From assembly GCA_014218235.1 (NCBI GenBank), contig CM024755.1, positions 39,576,713 to 39,640,712 on the forward strand: a DNA stretch of 64,000 nucleotides, in the 5' to 3' direction. The notes beneath the pieces were generated by a model. The model was not told where the DNA came from. It saw only the letters and a list, made by a program, of their open reading frames with translations, and searched no databases. The position numbers and the translations under genes were made by a program. Numbering within the stretch: position 1 is the first letter of the stretch; every line of letters begins with the position of its first letter. Positions 44,512-57,200 of this stretch are shown here, one piece after another. The DNA comes from Colocasia esculenta. Its lineage: Eukaryota; Streptophyta; Magnoliopsida; Alismatales; Araceae.

Positions 44512-45413
44512 AGGTGAATCTAAAGTTATGAAAAGGGCTCGGACGTGTACGTAACTCGCTTTGCACATCACGCGTTTCCAGAAGCTGGCCACCAAGCTTT
44601 CAACAATAATGGTGATATTATTGCGAGATGTTGACGATTACTTTCTTGAGATTCACATCAACGTAATTGCAAGAATACTCTCACAATAAGTATTTTTTTC
44701 TGATATTTTCTATAGAGTAAATTAATTAGAAATCTCTGACTGTAACATGGAGGTTCTTATTGTAACATGACTTAACGTATACTGTAACATGTGATAACAC
44801 TAATTGTAATGAGTTAAAGCTCTGTTAGGGACTAACAAATAAGACAAAAATCTGATAGGAACTCCTAATTAATTTGTCTTTTTTTATATGAACCATATTC
44901 ATTCCATATAAAGTGTGGCTCCTCTTTTCTCCACTGAGCTCACAGAAACTGTGGGAAACATGTTAGGTAGTCATATCCCCTCAACTTTGCATCCCTATTA
45001 AATTAATAACTGGTTCAATAATGGTCTTGTAATGTGTCGTACACTAGTTCACAGATACCGCTGAATTTGCTTGATCCTATCTACTGGTTTAGGGTTCTTA
45101 TGGGTCTTGTAGATGCTAGTTAATTAGTCTGGGGCTTCCCCCTTCTAGCTTATGTGTTGTGACCTTTGTGTTCTATCTGCGGCTTGATCTGTTATTGCTA
45201 TTATTCTGTCTGGTGCCCCCCTCTAACTTTGAGGACATTTCCCTATATATGTGATGTACTTAATATCATGTTTGTTATGGTAATCAGAGCGTTTATCTCC
45301 CCACAAAGAAAGTGTTCCTCACGTCTCATCTGCATATATTGCTACTTGTCATTACCCATGATCGACTGGTGTCATTTATCACGACCCATCCTCATCAGCT
45401 ACCACCACCTTCC
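44512..45413. other. Intergenic DNA around MITE copy 2
   Basis: Apart from the MITE at 44719-44875 I see no gene. A 101-codon frame at 45166-45471 has no domain and runs into the next insertion. Confidence 0.5.
44719..44875. mobile_element. 157-bp MULE-related MITE, copy 2
   Basis: Terminal AAATTAATTAG and, inverted, AAATTAATTAGGAGTTCC...ATCAG. It contains several TGTAACATG / ACTGTAACATG motifs. Its reverse complement aligns with MITE copy 1 at the same length. No clear TSD. Confidence 0.72.
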
Positions 45414-45432
45414 TATGTGTCCTCAACCTTTA

Positions 45433-46789
45433 ATTTTTTTTTTGGACAAGTTAAATGAGTATATTCATTAAGCAAAGCCGATTACATAGGATGATTCACG
45501 GGAGAAGACTCCCGCTCCAAACAAAACAACAGAGAGAACTTGATGATCAGTCACACTAGGGGTCCATCTGTGGCACGACAAATATAGAATCCCTACAAAT
45601 AGAGCATACTAATCCATATACCAAGATACAAGATCTAACGTCTTCAAACGAAGTGCCACTAATGTCGAAGTGGCGAGTTATCATAGGAGGAGATGAGCTT
45701 CACTATCTTTTCACATCAATTCAAAAAAAGTAGCTCGGAAGATGCACATCCCGATGTAATGTGCAGAATAACTCCAATTCACGAGTTACAACTGAACCTC
45801 CACGTCCCCAGATCAAGTGGCTCTAGAGCACGAACAACATGAACTAGCGCTTTAAAGATTTGTCTGCATGCAAACACACTGAAGAAGGAGGATCTTGCCA
45901 GTAATTGGATTAGAGATCTTTGATGTAGGAACACAACAGTCGGAGGGGGGAAACCCACCGGTAACAAGAGGAGAGGAATTATATGTCATCAAGCTAACAT
46001 GAGAACATGACTCTAAGGAATAAGTACCCGATCTAGAACAGAGAAAGATTGAAGAAGATAAAAGATAGATTTGTGAAGGAGATGAGGTTGGCGAAGCAGG
46101 GGGACATGGTTGAGGTGAGCAGCGACTTTGAGGCATGGTGGGGTAAGGGACAACAGAGACCTATTGAAAGGGAATTAAACAGGGTTGGGGTGATCTGCGA
46201 CGTTATGGAGTGGTGAACCAAGGACTAGAGAAGAATGACCGGAGGGGAACTAGATTGGGGGGTGGGGATCACAGAGAAGGAATATGAATGGAAAGGCAAT
46301 TGAGCAGAGGGACAAGTCAGAGGGGGAGGTGCTGGGGCAGAAAAGCACTGGAGGTATTGAAGATGTGAGGCGGATGGGGGAAACTGCAACAATGAAGAGG
46401 CCTGAGAGGATGACACTATGCCAGAGTTAGGCAGAAGATAACAAGGGGAGGCATCGATTCACAGAAATGAAGAAGAAAAAACGTAAAGAAGCACTGTAAC
46501 ACAAGATTGACACCAAGACATCAAAGAAATAGGCCGAAGGGAAGCACTAACTAGAGTAGAGATTTGAGATTGCATCATAACATGGAGGGGGGATGGCGGA
46601 GCTCCTCAGAGGAAACTCCCCCCACCCAAGGGGTCACCATGGAGAGCCGTTACAGGACCACCATGGAGGGCCTCTAGTGGCGATGGATCCTTTGGCGATC
46701 GCCGGGGAAGAAAGTTGACAAAAACCTATGTTACAGAGACAAAAAGGGGGTTAGGTGGGAGCAAGCGCAACTCACACCCAAGAGCGAAA
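45433..46789 (-). mobile_element. Retroposed poly(A)-type insertion, 1.36 kb, with 19-bp TSD
   Basis: A poly(T) run (45434-45443) at the left and imperfect 19-bp flanking repeats (45414-45432 and 46790-46808, sharing TCCTCAAC, three transitions apart) mark target-primed reverse transcription of a minus-strand RNA. The body lacks RT. The 3' 40 bp resemble plant LINE 3' ends (compare the LINE at 63190). Likely an internally deleted or non-autonomous LINE; a processed transcript is the alternative. Confidence 0.68.
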
Positions 46790-46949
46790 CATATGTCCTC
46801 AACTTTTAGCCTATGCCGTACCACATTATGATTATACGAGTTGTGACATAATACTTAAGTAGATATAATACATTGATATTTGTTGTCTCTGCAACCAAAT
46901 ATCAAATATTTCTCAAAAACTTGAAATATGAAAAGTATACAATCGATAC

Positions 46950-47883
46950 TGTTACTGTTATGGTAACATAGCTCGGCTCCAGCCGAGGTGACCGTTGAGG
47001 CGCTTCTCGCCAGACGGAGCCGAGACGACCAAGCCGATGAATCCCTTTGAGGCGCGCTTGGCCGATGTGTGACGCTGCTCCCGACGTCCCGACCCGACCT
47101 GCAAAGCCTGCCGAATGGGCTCGGCGGGGAGACACTTCGACGCTCAAGTCAGTTGCTAGCCGAGCAGAATGGCGTAGCGTGGGGGGAGAATAGCGTACCT
47201 TGGCCTGTGGAGTGTCTACCATTTATATAGTGTTAGGACACGTACATGTGGGCTGGACGAGCCACCAATCTCGCTGGGAGTTACCGAGATTCCCACCGGA
47301 TTGGGTGCCGTTGCTTCTGCTGAGTTGCGATGATCATGGTTGCCACTTGTGGGCCTGATCGCTGAGATCGTGGCCTTAATGACCGTGACTGGCGGTTCCG
47401 TGAATCTTGGTGGTTACCTTATTCGTTCGTTGACCCCGTAAGGACTGTGATGGGGCGCGCGAGGACGCCGAGCTCTAGGTCGGTGTGGCCCAAGCTTTGA
47501 TAACCCGAGGTGCTCAATTGGAGACTTATTTGAGGGTGTTATGAGACTGCTCGGGTCGAGATGTAGACAGGTCAGCCTGGGCCGAGCTGTAGACGGGCCC
47601 GCCTGGGCCGAGCTGTAGATACCTGGAACAGACCAGAGCTATAGCTGACGTATTTGGTGAGAGTAGACAAGATGTCGGCCAATGGCCTTACTGAGGTCGG
47701 ATGACCCGAGGTCCGAGCTGATGGGAATGCCCTGATCAGTTCGGACGCCGCCCTTCTCGTTGACTGCCGATCTGGACTGGTTTTCACCCGAGGTGAGGTC
47801 CATGCCTGCTGAATGTCGGGCTATCCTCAGAAGTGGTCGGCTACACTTGGGGTTAGCCGACCTACCTGGAAACCCCCGTAACA
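46950..47883 (-). repeat. 3' LTR of element D (934 bp)
   Basis: On the plus strand TGTTACTGTTATGGTAACA to CCCCCGTAACA. The left end itself contains a near-palindrome around GTTATGGTAAC. Slightly shorter than its partner, which has about 12 extra bases near 52530. Confidence 0.92.
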
Positions 47884-48281
47884 TTGGCCCCCTAGGTTCA
47901 GGTCGGACCGTGTTAGCGGGCCGAGGTGAAGCTAAATTTCTCTGCTGGAAACACGTACCCTGTCACGTGGCTTGGCTGACACCTGTGACCCGCCACGTCA
48001 CCTTGTAGTCAGAAGCCGTCATCCCGAGGGTGCGTCACGGCCTTGTCAGAGTCGCCGAACGTCTCATCATTTGACGAGCTGTCGCGTGCCGCTTTGTTCA
48101 CCGTGTCGCTGTACTTTCGCCGCCTCGTCTTTTGAGCGCCATCATGCGCTTCTCGCCGTTCACGCCGATTGGAATCCGAGGGGTCGGTTTCATTTCCAAT
48201 CTGGTGACGCCACGTGGGCCGATCTCAACCACTTGCATTGGGGGTTGGCTTTTTGCCGTTGGATTCGATTGGCCTCCAGCT

Positions 48282-48290
48282 CTATAAATA
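48282..48290 (+). promoter_or_regulatory. TATA box of the antisense gene in element D
   Basis: CTATAAATA about 150 bp upstream of the ATG at 48440, on the strand opposite to the element. Supports independent transcription of this gene. Confidence 0.6.
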
Positions 48291-48439
48291 CCGGGGTTTA
48301 CTGCCGAACGGTCACCCTTGTTCTCTCGCGCGAGCATTTACCAGGCGACCTGCCGACATGCCGACGAGGGTTGCACCGACGTCCTTCGCCCGAGCTTCGG
48401 CCATTTTTGATTTTTGCTTGCTTCCTTAAGAGGTAAGCG

Positions 48440-50366
48440 ATGTCTTCAAGTTCTGCGTCTTCTTCCTCTGGTCCTCGTCTTCGAGAGGGATCATCGTCTG
48501 GAGGTTCTCCTTCCGAGAACTTTTCCTCCGCATCAGGGGCGGTCTCCTCTAGGGGAACGTCTCACTCTTCTCGGCTTGACGGTGAGCCGTCAGACCATTC
48601 CGACGATTGTTTTATTGTTGATCCTGGGACTTATGTTCCCAAGGAGCCTTCCTCTCATACTTCTGGAGCTCGTCGACCGGCTGACAATGTCGCCGACGCT
48701 CAATGCGAAACTAGCGACGAGACCCTTGCGTGGATGAAAACTCATCCCGGACTAGAGTTTCCGGAGGGTTATTCTATGAATCGCTCGAGTCAGCTTCGTG
48801 CTTACTACGTAGCAAAGGGTGGAGTTTGTATCTACGCCGAGGCCGTCCGAGCTGGCTTCCGCCTTCCTTTGCATCCCTTCGCCACACTTCTTCTTTTCAA
48901 GCTGGGAGTCACACCGTCGCAGCTGACTCCTAATTCGTGGAGGTCGGTTGTCGGCTTCCTGGCAGTTTGTGCATTGGCTAAGGTCCTTCCGACCTCACGC
49001 CTTTTCTTTTACTGCTTCTCAGTCAAGGCCTTTGGGGACTGGCTGTACTTCGCAGCTCGGTCTGGCCGACAGATCCTTGGTCGGATGCCCTCTTCTGTTC
49101 ACAATTGAAAGAGGCAGTTCGTTTTTGTTCATAGCCCGACGGGGTGGCCATTTCCGACCACCTGGACGGTAGTGAACGTTCATCAAAAAGCCTTCCGAGC
49201 TCCAAATCTCATCGAAACCGAGCTCGCGGAGTTTGATTCTCTATAGGTGCTGGATCCTCCCGACCTGTTTCAGCTCGATGGATTGTTCAAACTGATTGCC
49301 AAGGCCGACAAAGGTCATTTTCTTTCCAATGTCTTCCTTTTGTGATTTGTGAATAAGAGCTAATCAACTGTTGCTTCTCGTAGTGATGGCCGACAAAGGC
49401 AAGTCGTCGGTTGCTCCCGACGTTGGCCAGGGGAAAGGGACCTCTCTCGCTGACCGAGCAGCACAGAGGTTCGCGGGTCGCGGAAAAAAGAGCGCCAGTA
49501 GGCCACTGAAGCGCCCGGGGGAGGAGAACGAGGACTCAGGTCGGGGGACGAAGCGTCGGTCGTCAGATCTTCGTCTGACGTCACCTCAGGGACGAAACGA
49601 GCTGCCGGAGCAACCGTCTGCAGATCAACATATCGCGAGCCCTCAGAGGGCGGTGCGCACGGGGCTCAATGCTACAGAATGGGCTCGTCAGGCGACCCCG
49701 GTGGAAAGGTTGGCTCAGTCTTCGGTTAAAAGAGCCAGTGAGGTCGTGGAAGAATTCTATGATTCCATGCAGACTCAACTGGGCCTGGTCGGGGCCTTGT
49801 TTAGAAAGGCCGAGAAGGCTCAGGCGGAAGCCGACCAACGGATCCTTGAGGCTGCAAGCAAGACTAAAGAGGCCGAGAAGAGAGCGAAAACTGCCGAGAA
49901 TCTCCTGGCCGAGGAGCGGCTGAAGGTGAAGAGAGCCGAGGATGAGGTTGCTCGGGTAACCAAGGTAGCTGAGGATCTCAAAGAGAGTCTTCGCGCGAAG
50001 GAAGAGCTGCTCGAAGTGGCCAGGGCTCGGAGCTCGAGGCTAGCCGAGGAGGAGCGCGAAAGAATTATTGCCGAGTACCGCGACTCCGAGGAGCTTAACG
50101 AAGAGGTTGACAAGCTCTTCGAGGCGGGATACGACCACTGCATCAAGCGCATCCGAGAACTGCGTCCCGAATATGACTTGTCGGTTTTGGAAGACGCTGC
50201 GGGCGAGGACGCTGGAGGCGCTCATGACCAAGCGGCCGACGAGGCGCAGACTGCTGCGACCGAGGCGGTGCCTAGTGCTAATGAGGCAGCCACGACCATT
50301 GCTTCCGATCAGGCCGCTACTACCGAGACTCAGGTCGTTGCGTCTGATGATGTTGTAATTGACTAA
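48440..50366 (+). pseudogene. Antisense gene of element D (putative gypsy-type transposon / Transposase_28-like)
   Basis: Exon 1 is 48440-49313 and exon 2 is 49384-50366; the 70-bp GT-AG intron joins the frames exactly. Would give about 618 aa: a Ser-rich N-terminus; the conserved domain of plant gypsy-type ORFs (RLPLHPFATLLLFKLGVTPS, QLTPNSWRSVVGFLAVCA); a variable linker; a long charged coiled coil (exon 2, EAASKTKEAEKRAKTAENLL...); an Ala/Thr-rich tail. Two in-frame stops sit in exon 1: TGA at 49106 (Trp position in N-W-K-R-Q-F-V-F-V) and TAG at 49244. Its role is unknown; it is neither gag nor a proven transposase. Confidence 0.75.
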
Positions 50367-50599
50367 ATGCCTCGTGACTGTACATGGCGGTCAGCCCTTC
50401 AATGTACCTCATCATTAGTAATTGAAACTTCCAACTCTTTTGTCATTGCTCGTTTGTTGTTTGGTTTGATCCCATTTTTTACGTCGGCCGCTGCATCGGT
50501 TTCTGACGATTGCCGAGGCATCCTTGTACCTGTCGTCCAAGTGTATTGCGTGTGCCAAATACGCGCCAGATGGTGTTCCGGTTTCAGTTTTTGACGAGT

Positions 50600-51230
50600 G
50601 CTTAAGCGACCTCGTTCAGTGAATACGACGTTTGCGTCTACGTGTGCTGAAGCGACCATGCCCTCAAATCGCGTCGGACGTCGTTTCTCAGTTCCTGAGA
50701 GACCTCGTCCAGGAACATGACGTCTATGTTCCTCGTGTGCCAGAGCGAACACGCCTTCAAGATCTCGGACCGACTTCGAACGAGCTATGAAATACGCATG
50801 CCGAAGCGACCGCGCCTTCAGGAGCCGGGAGGGTCGAAGCGGTCTCGGACGAGCTGCGACATACGCGTGCCGAAGCGACCGCGCTTTCAAGAGTTCGGAA
50901 GACCGAAGCGACCTCAGGAGTTTGGAATGAGCTATGAAATACGTGTGCCGAAGCGACCGTGCCTTCAGGAGCCGGGAGGGTCGAAGCGACCTCGGACGAG
51001 CTGTGTACGCGTGTGCCGAAGCGACCACGCCTTCAGGAGCTCAGAGTGCCGAAGCGACCTCGGACGAGCTGTGATGTGCGTGCCGAAGCGACCGTGCCTT
51101 CAGGAGCTCGGAATGTTGAAGCGGCCTCGGACGAGCTATGACACGTGCCGAAGCGACCGCGCCTTCATTTTATCGTATGTCGGGTTCTCGATTTCTGGAC
51201 AGCCGAGGCGATCTCGTTCAGAACCTCCTT
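50600..51230 (+). repeat. ~70-77-bp minisatellite in element D
   Basis: Units run GACGAGCT.....ATACG.GTGCCGAAGCGACC then GC.CCTTCAGGAGC. Unit starts are near 50776, 50848, 50926, 50995, 51062 and 51132, with weaker copies to the left. Any ORF across it is a by-product of the repeat. Confidence 0.88.
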
Positions 51231-51653
51231 TTCGAAAAATAGTCGTACGAAGGCAGACTCAAGGAGTGGAGTGACAGGCATACCTCGTTGCCCTCATGAC
51301 TGAGGACATCAAGCGTGTGATCGCGGCCTCCTGTTTAGAGGGCTTAGGCTTCCGAAGTTGGAGATGACTGTTAATAGGAACTGCAAGATTACCCTGAACT
51401 TCTGGAACTCGTCGGCCCCCGAGCTGGCCTCAAACGAATCTTGAAGGGCTTCACGATATTTGAGCTGAGCCGGGCCCCGAGCCGACCTCAGGCACAGGGG
51501 CTTACGATCTCCTGGTCGGCCCCCTTGCTGCTTGTGCCAGGCCTTGGCCGCCTTGGCGATTGCGATAAATGCTATAGGGGCTATTTCATTGTCTTTGTCT
51601 GGAGTTCTGTTGAGAACAAGAAAGGGGAAACCGTACTGACCTTTTGTGACGGT

Positions 51654-51671
51654 TCCCACAGACGGCGCCAA
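51654..51671 (-). promoter_or_regulatory. Primer-binding site, element D
   Basis: TTGGCGCCGTCTGTGGGA on the minus strand starts at the LTR edge. This form is common in Tat-type plant gypsy elements. Confidence 0.72.
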
Positions 51672-52618
51672 TGTTACTGTTATGGTAACATAGCTCGGCT
51701 CCAGCTGAGGTGACCGTTGAGGCGCTTCTTGCCAGACGGAGCCGAGACGACCAAGCCGATGAATCCCTTTGAGGCGCGCTTGGCCGATGTGTGATGCTGC
51801 TCCCGACGTCCCGACCCGACCTACAAAGCCCGCCGAATGGGCTCGGCGGGGAGACGCTCCGACGCTCAAGTCAGTTGCTAGCCGAGCAGAATGGCGTAGC
51901 ATGGGGGGAGAATAGCGTACCTTGGCCTGTGGAGTGTCTACCATTTATATAGTGTTAGGACACGTACATGTGAGCTGGACGAGCCGCCAATCTCGCTGGG
52001 AGTTATCGAGATTCCCGCCGGATTGGGTGCCGTTGCTTCTGTTGAGTTGCGATGATCGTGGTTGCCACTTGTGGGCCTGATCGCTGAGATCGTGGCCTTA
52101 ATGACCGTGACTGGCGGTTCCGCGAATCTTGGTGGTTACCTTATTCGTCCGTTGACCCCGTAAGGACTGTGATGGGGCGCGCGAGGACGCCGAGCTCTAG
52201 GTCGGCGTGGCCCAAGCTTTGATAACCCGAGGTGCTCAATTGGAGACTTATTCGAGGGTGTTACGAGACTGCTCGGGTCGAGATGTAGACAGGTCAGCCT
52301 GGGCTGAGCTGTAGACGGGCCCGCCTGGGCCGAGCTGTAGATACCTGGAACAGACCAGAGCTATAGCTGACGTATTTGGTGAGAGTAGACAAGATGTTGG
52401 CCAATGGCCTTACTGAGGTCGGATGACCCGAGGTCCGAGCTGATGGGAATGCCCTGATCAGTTCGGACGCCGCCCTTCTCGTTGACTGTCGATCCGGACT
52501 GGTTTTCACCCGAGGTGAGGTCCATGCCAATCAGCCAAGGCTGCTGAATGTCGGGCTATCCTCAGAAGTGGTCGGCTACACTTGGGGTTAGCCGACCTAC
52601 CTGAAAACCCCCGTAACA
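51672..52618 (-). repeat. 5' LTR of element D (947 bp)
   Basis: Near-identical partner of 46950-47883, flanked by PBS on the left and TSD GATAC on the right. Confidence 0.92.
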
Positions 52619-52623
52619 GATAC

Positions 52624-54212
52624 TAAATGTGATATGCTACAGTGCCACAAAATACCCCACTTCACAATTTTTTTCTTATTAAGGCATTGTTTTCAATCAT
52701 TTAATAATTGAAAATCTATTTTTTCTCTCACTAATTATCAAACAAGTAAAATGAATTTTAGATTGTGTAAAAATAGATTTTAAGAGAGAGGAGAGAAATA
52801 AAGAGAAAAAATATAATGATGATGTGTTAGATTTTAGACTTTAAAAGTTGGTGAAAGAGAACTTTTTAAGAGATTTGAAAATTTAAAAAAATGAAATCCC
52901 TAAAAATATTATCAAACAATTGCAAACTAGACGACTAGATAGCCAGACAAAAGTAATCCTCAGTTTGCTACCCCAAGTTTACAAATACTAAAGTGATCAA
53001 ACTCAAATGTACCATCTTGCGAACAAGTGAGATCCATCGGATCGAGAGCAACAAAACCCTTGTGAGTGATGCTATAATTACCATTTCTCCTGGTAATTAC
53101 TTGGCATCCCGCTCTCATGATTCTTCATATATTCTTAAAGGTCACCCCCCCCCCCCCCTGTAATATTGTTAATTCCTCCAAAAGAAGAAGTTGGAAACGT
53201 GCATGGGCAGCGCCCGCCCTCCAACCCCTCTTCTGTTGTAAGAAGCTAAAGAGAGGACGTACGTCCCGCGGCAACGGCCGGGCGGCGTCCAACCAAACGC
53301 CTCTGCTCGCCACCTCGCAACCGGCATGTAACCCTGCAGGCCAAGTGCTAACAAACCTTCCAACCACCCGTCTGTTACGACCTAGGCCTGTGTCTTGGTG
53401 CCATGGTAGACCACTAGTGAGATATCGCCACGGGAGTGTTTTTTTTTTATGTACATGCCACTGCAAGTTGTGGTATTCTATGTACCATGCATCCTCATGT
53501 TCGTCAACGCAAAGATATCGCAACTTCTTTGGCAATCTTATTTTATATCTCCTAATATAAATTTAATTAGTGTTTTGAACTCAAAAATGTCGAATTTAAA
53601 TTTAAGTTAAGTGATTTTTAAGGCAGAAATAAAATTTGATGTCATAATATTCCTCTTATCCACAATGTCACATATGTTAAACTAACGTTCCGCGGCTTAC
53701 AAGCCTTCAGTCATCTGTTATTTATAAGCCTTATGATTTATCATGGTTTTTTTCTGTTGTATTATTGTGTAAAATTTCTTTAACTTTCACGATATTTGAA
53801 TAATAAAAGTATAACCCTAGAGGTATTACTAAACGAGAGGGTACAGTTGACAATTATAAGAATTGTGGGGTGGGAATACCATGAGAAATGCTTTATTAGG
53901 AGACACTGAGACGGTATGTATAATTATTCTAGGAGTGGCGTAATGAGCCACGGCGCCTGTTATTAGCCGCAGGAGAACTACCCCGGGCAGCACCGCCGGT
54001 GTGTGCAGGCTACAGGAGGCAAAAGGGCAATTTCGTCATTTGTGTTGCCTCCCACGCGCCTCTCAAAAGGGGAAGAGTTGAGAAGAAGCCCGACTCTCTC
54101 TCTCTCCCCCTTTCGAGCGTGCTTTCTCAACAGGGAAGAGCTCTGGGACCAAACCGCAAGCGTGGACGGAGGCGAAGAGGGGAAACAGCAAAGCTTGGCG
54201 TTGCATCCCACA
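52624..54212. other. Intergenic DNA and 5' region of the membrane-protein gene
   Basis: 52620-53100 is AT-rich. A C14 homopolymer is near 53147. 53190-53420 is GC-rich without a recognisable product. 53980-54212 probably holds the promoter and 5' UTR of the next gene; it has a CT-rich stretch (54090-54115) typical of plant leaders but no obvious TATA box. Confidence 0.45.
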
Positions 54213-57200
54213 ATGCGCCTCCCCATCTTCTTCTTCGTCCTCCTTGTTGCCGGTCTCTTCTGCTGTGCCGCTTCTTATGGGTTCCGAAGCGCACCCGTTA
54301 AAGGTACAACCTTGGGAAGGCTGCCCTTCTTCTTCCACCTCTTCCTCGATGGACTCTATGCGGTCTGCCTGCTGCTCTGATCTGAAGTAGACTCTGTTTG
54401 TGGAATGGGTTTCTGTATTTCTCTTGGCTGTTGGCACTTATGGAAATGTGAGCTTGGGCTTCTGATTCTATCACGAAAAAGATCGATTCTTTTTCTTATT
54501 TCATCTGTGTGTTTAGGAGGAGAAGCATATCTGGAATGGGTGCCGGCGAGGAGGTCTGTTGCCGAGAGCGCAGTGCAGTCGCCTGCTGCATCGCCGGTGT
54601 CCAACACGTCGTTTGTGCTGGCCGCGGAGCGGACACGGAGGAAGGACCCCTTGAACGGCTACAAGTACTATGTTCGCGGATGGAATATTAGCGAGCAGCA
54701 CTACTGGGCTGTAAGCTCCTGAACGCGTTTCCATTATCTTCGTTCTTTTGGCCCATCGTGGAGGAGGCAGAGGAAGAAAGGGGCAGAAAAATGGAGTTCC
54801 AGACTTTAGATTTATTGTTTTCTATGAGTTTCATGTGATCTGTGGTCCTTATTTGTGCCACTTTGTTGTCCATGCATATTTTTGTTGTTTTGATCTCTTA
54901 CAAGGATTGCTTCTTCTTGTTGCAGTCTGTTGGATTCACTGCCGTTCCTCTGTTTCTGATTGGTATTATTTGGTTTCTGGGCTTTGGGTTGGCTCTTCTT
55001 CTCATCTGCGGTTGTTACTGCTGCTGCCAGAGAAGGAGTTATTCCTATTCACGGACGGCTTATGCATTATCCTTGATTTTCCTCATGTTATTCACCTGTG
55101 CCGCAATGTAATCCCATCCCCCGACTCTGTCAAATTTTTTGGTTTTGCTTTAATCCGTCTGATAGAGGAGAAAAAAATGTTTATTTTTGGTTGTCTTGTG
55201 TGACCTGGTTGTTTCTTGGTGAACTGTTCTTCAGCATTGGATGCGTTGTTCTGTACAATGGACAGGGGAAGTTTCACACCAGCACTTCGAATACCTTGGA
55301 TTATGTCGTGGGACAGTCAAACTACACTGTGGAAAATCTTAAGAATTTCTCTGATAATTTGGCTGCAGCGAAGAAGGTCAGTGTGGACCGGATTTTTCTT
55401 CCAGGTGATATCCAGGGGAAGATTGATGCTATTGAGACGAAGCTCAATTCTTCTGCTAATACTCTTGCCAACCGAACGAAGGACAATTCCAGGAAAATTC
55501 AAAATGTGTTGGACTCTGTGTAAGAGACTTAGCTCTCGCAAATTTCCAAAGATATTTCACAGAGGGAGGAATATTTATTGCTTGAATATTTTCTGTCCTG
55601 TTTGATTGACTTTATCTGTTATTATGCATGTAGGAGACTGTATTTGATTATTGTTGCGGCTGTGATGCTCCTTTTGGCATTTCTTGGATTTTGTGAGTAT
55701 GGATCTTCTTGATGGGCTTTTTGATGATGAGGCAGTGTTTGCTTGTCCACTGACTTTTCTATTCTGCTTTTCTTTTTATTGCAGTGTTCTCTATTCTTGG
55801 GATGCAAGTCCTTGTTTACATGTGAGGCAACTCATATCTGTTTGCCCTTTCTTTGATCGTCAGTACTGTCCCTTCTTATTTTTTGTCTAAGATGCAGCAC
55901 ATGGTGATGTAATGATTAATTTATAACCCTTGCAGCTTGGTTCTCATTGGATGGGTTCTTGTTGCGGGCACTTTCATCTTATGTGGTGTCTTTCTCCTTT
56001 TCCACAAGTAAGTGCTTTGATGGATTACACTTCCTTGAATCGACTGTTTTTAAAAAAGATTTCTAAGTTCATTTTCTGTCTATGATGCTTTCTTTACCAT
56101 ATGCTTGTTGTTATTGCAAGAACTGCTTAGCCCTCATGCATTTTAGGATATATTTGTGTTTTCCAAAACCTGGGTCTGTTCAAAGAAAGGTAAAGCATCA
56201 ATGTTTTGAACTTGTTCCTTATTTGTTAGCTTAGTAGTCAATCCTTCTGTCTCAGCTAGGGTTGGCTGGGATGTCTTGTTCCAGTGAGAAAACATGATAG
56301 AGGAACTTCCTTACTTCCCAGTGGGTGTCCCATCAGGAACCTTCTACACCTTATATCCTTTTATAAGCTTATTTGGGTTTTCAGTTATTAAATACACCAC
56401 ATTATAAAATTAGCTTATTCTATATATACTTTTATTAAAAATAGAATGCAATGAACTTGTGTTATCTTTATGGGATATGTTTATTTGAATGTTACTAAAT
56501 TTTCTACCTTTGGCCTATATTTGTAATATGTAGGCAGAAATTTTGGAACAAGATGCTAGAATTGTCTAGCAATGTCTCATCCCAGTATAACATTAACAAT
56601 GACATTGATGGGATTAATCTGTATTTTCTAGTTATTTATTTCCATTCTTTTCACTAAAAGAGTAAAATTACTGGTTTTGGTCTTCAATTTGTTTGATTGA
56701 AGTGCCTCAGAGGAAAAAAGAAACTTGAAATATAAATCAGTCACAGTTTTCCATTTTTCAAAGTTTCCAGGTCATTTAATATGCATTTTAAACCATTGTC
56801 TACATTTTCAATTTCGAGTGATGAAATATGCTCCATTTTTAAAATGATTTTACTTAAGAATTAAAGCAATGAAGGTGGTTTTCTGGAGAAGTAGGTGTTC
56901 TAATTACTTAGTGAAATTTGCTTCACGGTTTCAGTCAAGGTCTCTTTCTATCTTGCTACATACATTTGGATATCTTGCAAAGGTGTCTCCATTTCATGTC
57001 TTTCAGTGAAGTGTGGGAGTGGCACCCAAGCATCGTTTCTTTTGGTAATAAAGAGTTATTAACTTCAATTTGGTTCTCTCTTGAAGTGTAGGCTGTCTTC
57101 TGCCTGGTGAAGTCAATAAGGTGTTTGTCATGCAATAGTGAATAACCTTGTAATGAATTTTAATTGAGCTTGAATTAGAGGTTATCCAGTGAAAATACCC

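Larger units (their letters stand above)
46950..52618 (-). mobile_element. Element D: non-autonomous LTR element with antisense gene
   Basis: LTRs 46950-47883 and 51672-52618, TSD GATAC at 46945-46949 and 52619-52623. The PBS lies beside the right LTR (minus strand TTGGCGCCGTCTGTGGGA, 51654-51671), and a purine run (CCTAGGGGGCCAA) beside the left LTR, so the element reads leftward. The 3.8-kb interior has no gag, PR, RT or IN. It carries one two-exon gene on the plus strand. This fits a large retrotransposon derivative of the Tat branch of Ty3-gypsy, whose autonomous members are known to carry an antisense ORF. Confidence 0.88.

Noticed and set aside
53117..53560. 147-codon frame after the poly(C) tract
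   Set aside because: It starts across a homopolymer, has no recognisable domain and is matched by an equally long frame on the opposite strand.
55317..55541. Minus-strand frames over exons of the membrane-protein gene
   Set aside because: They are antisense to well-supported exons with proper splice sites and no domain.
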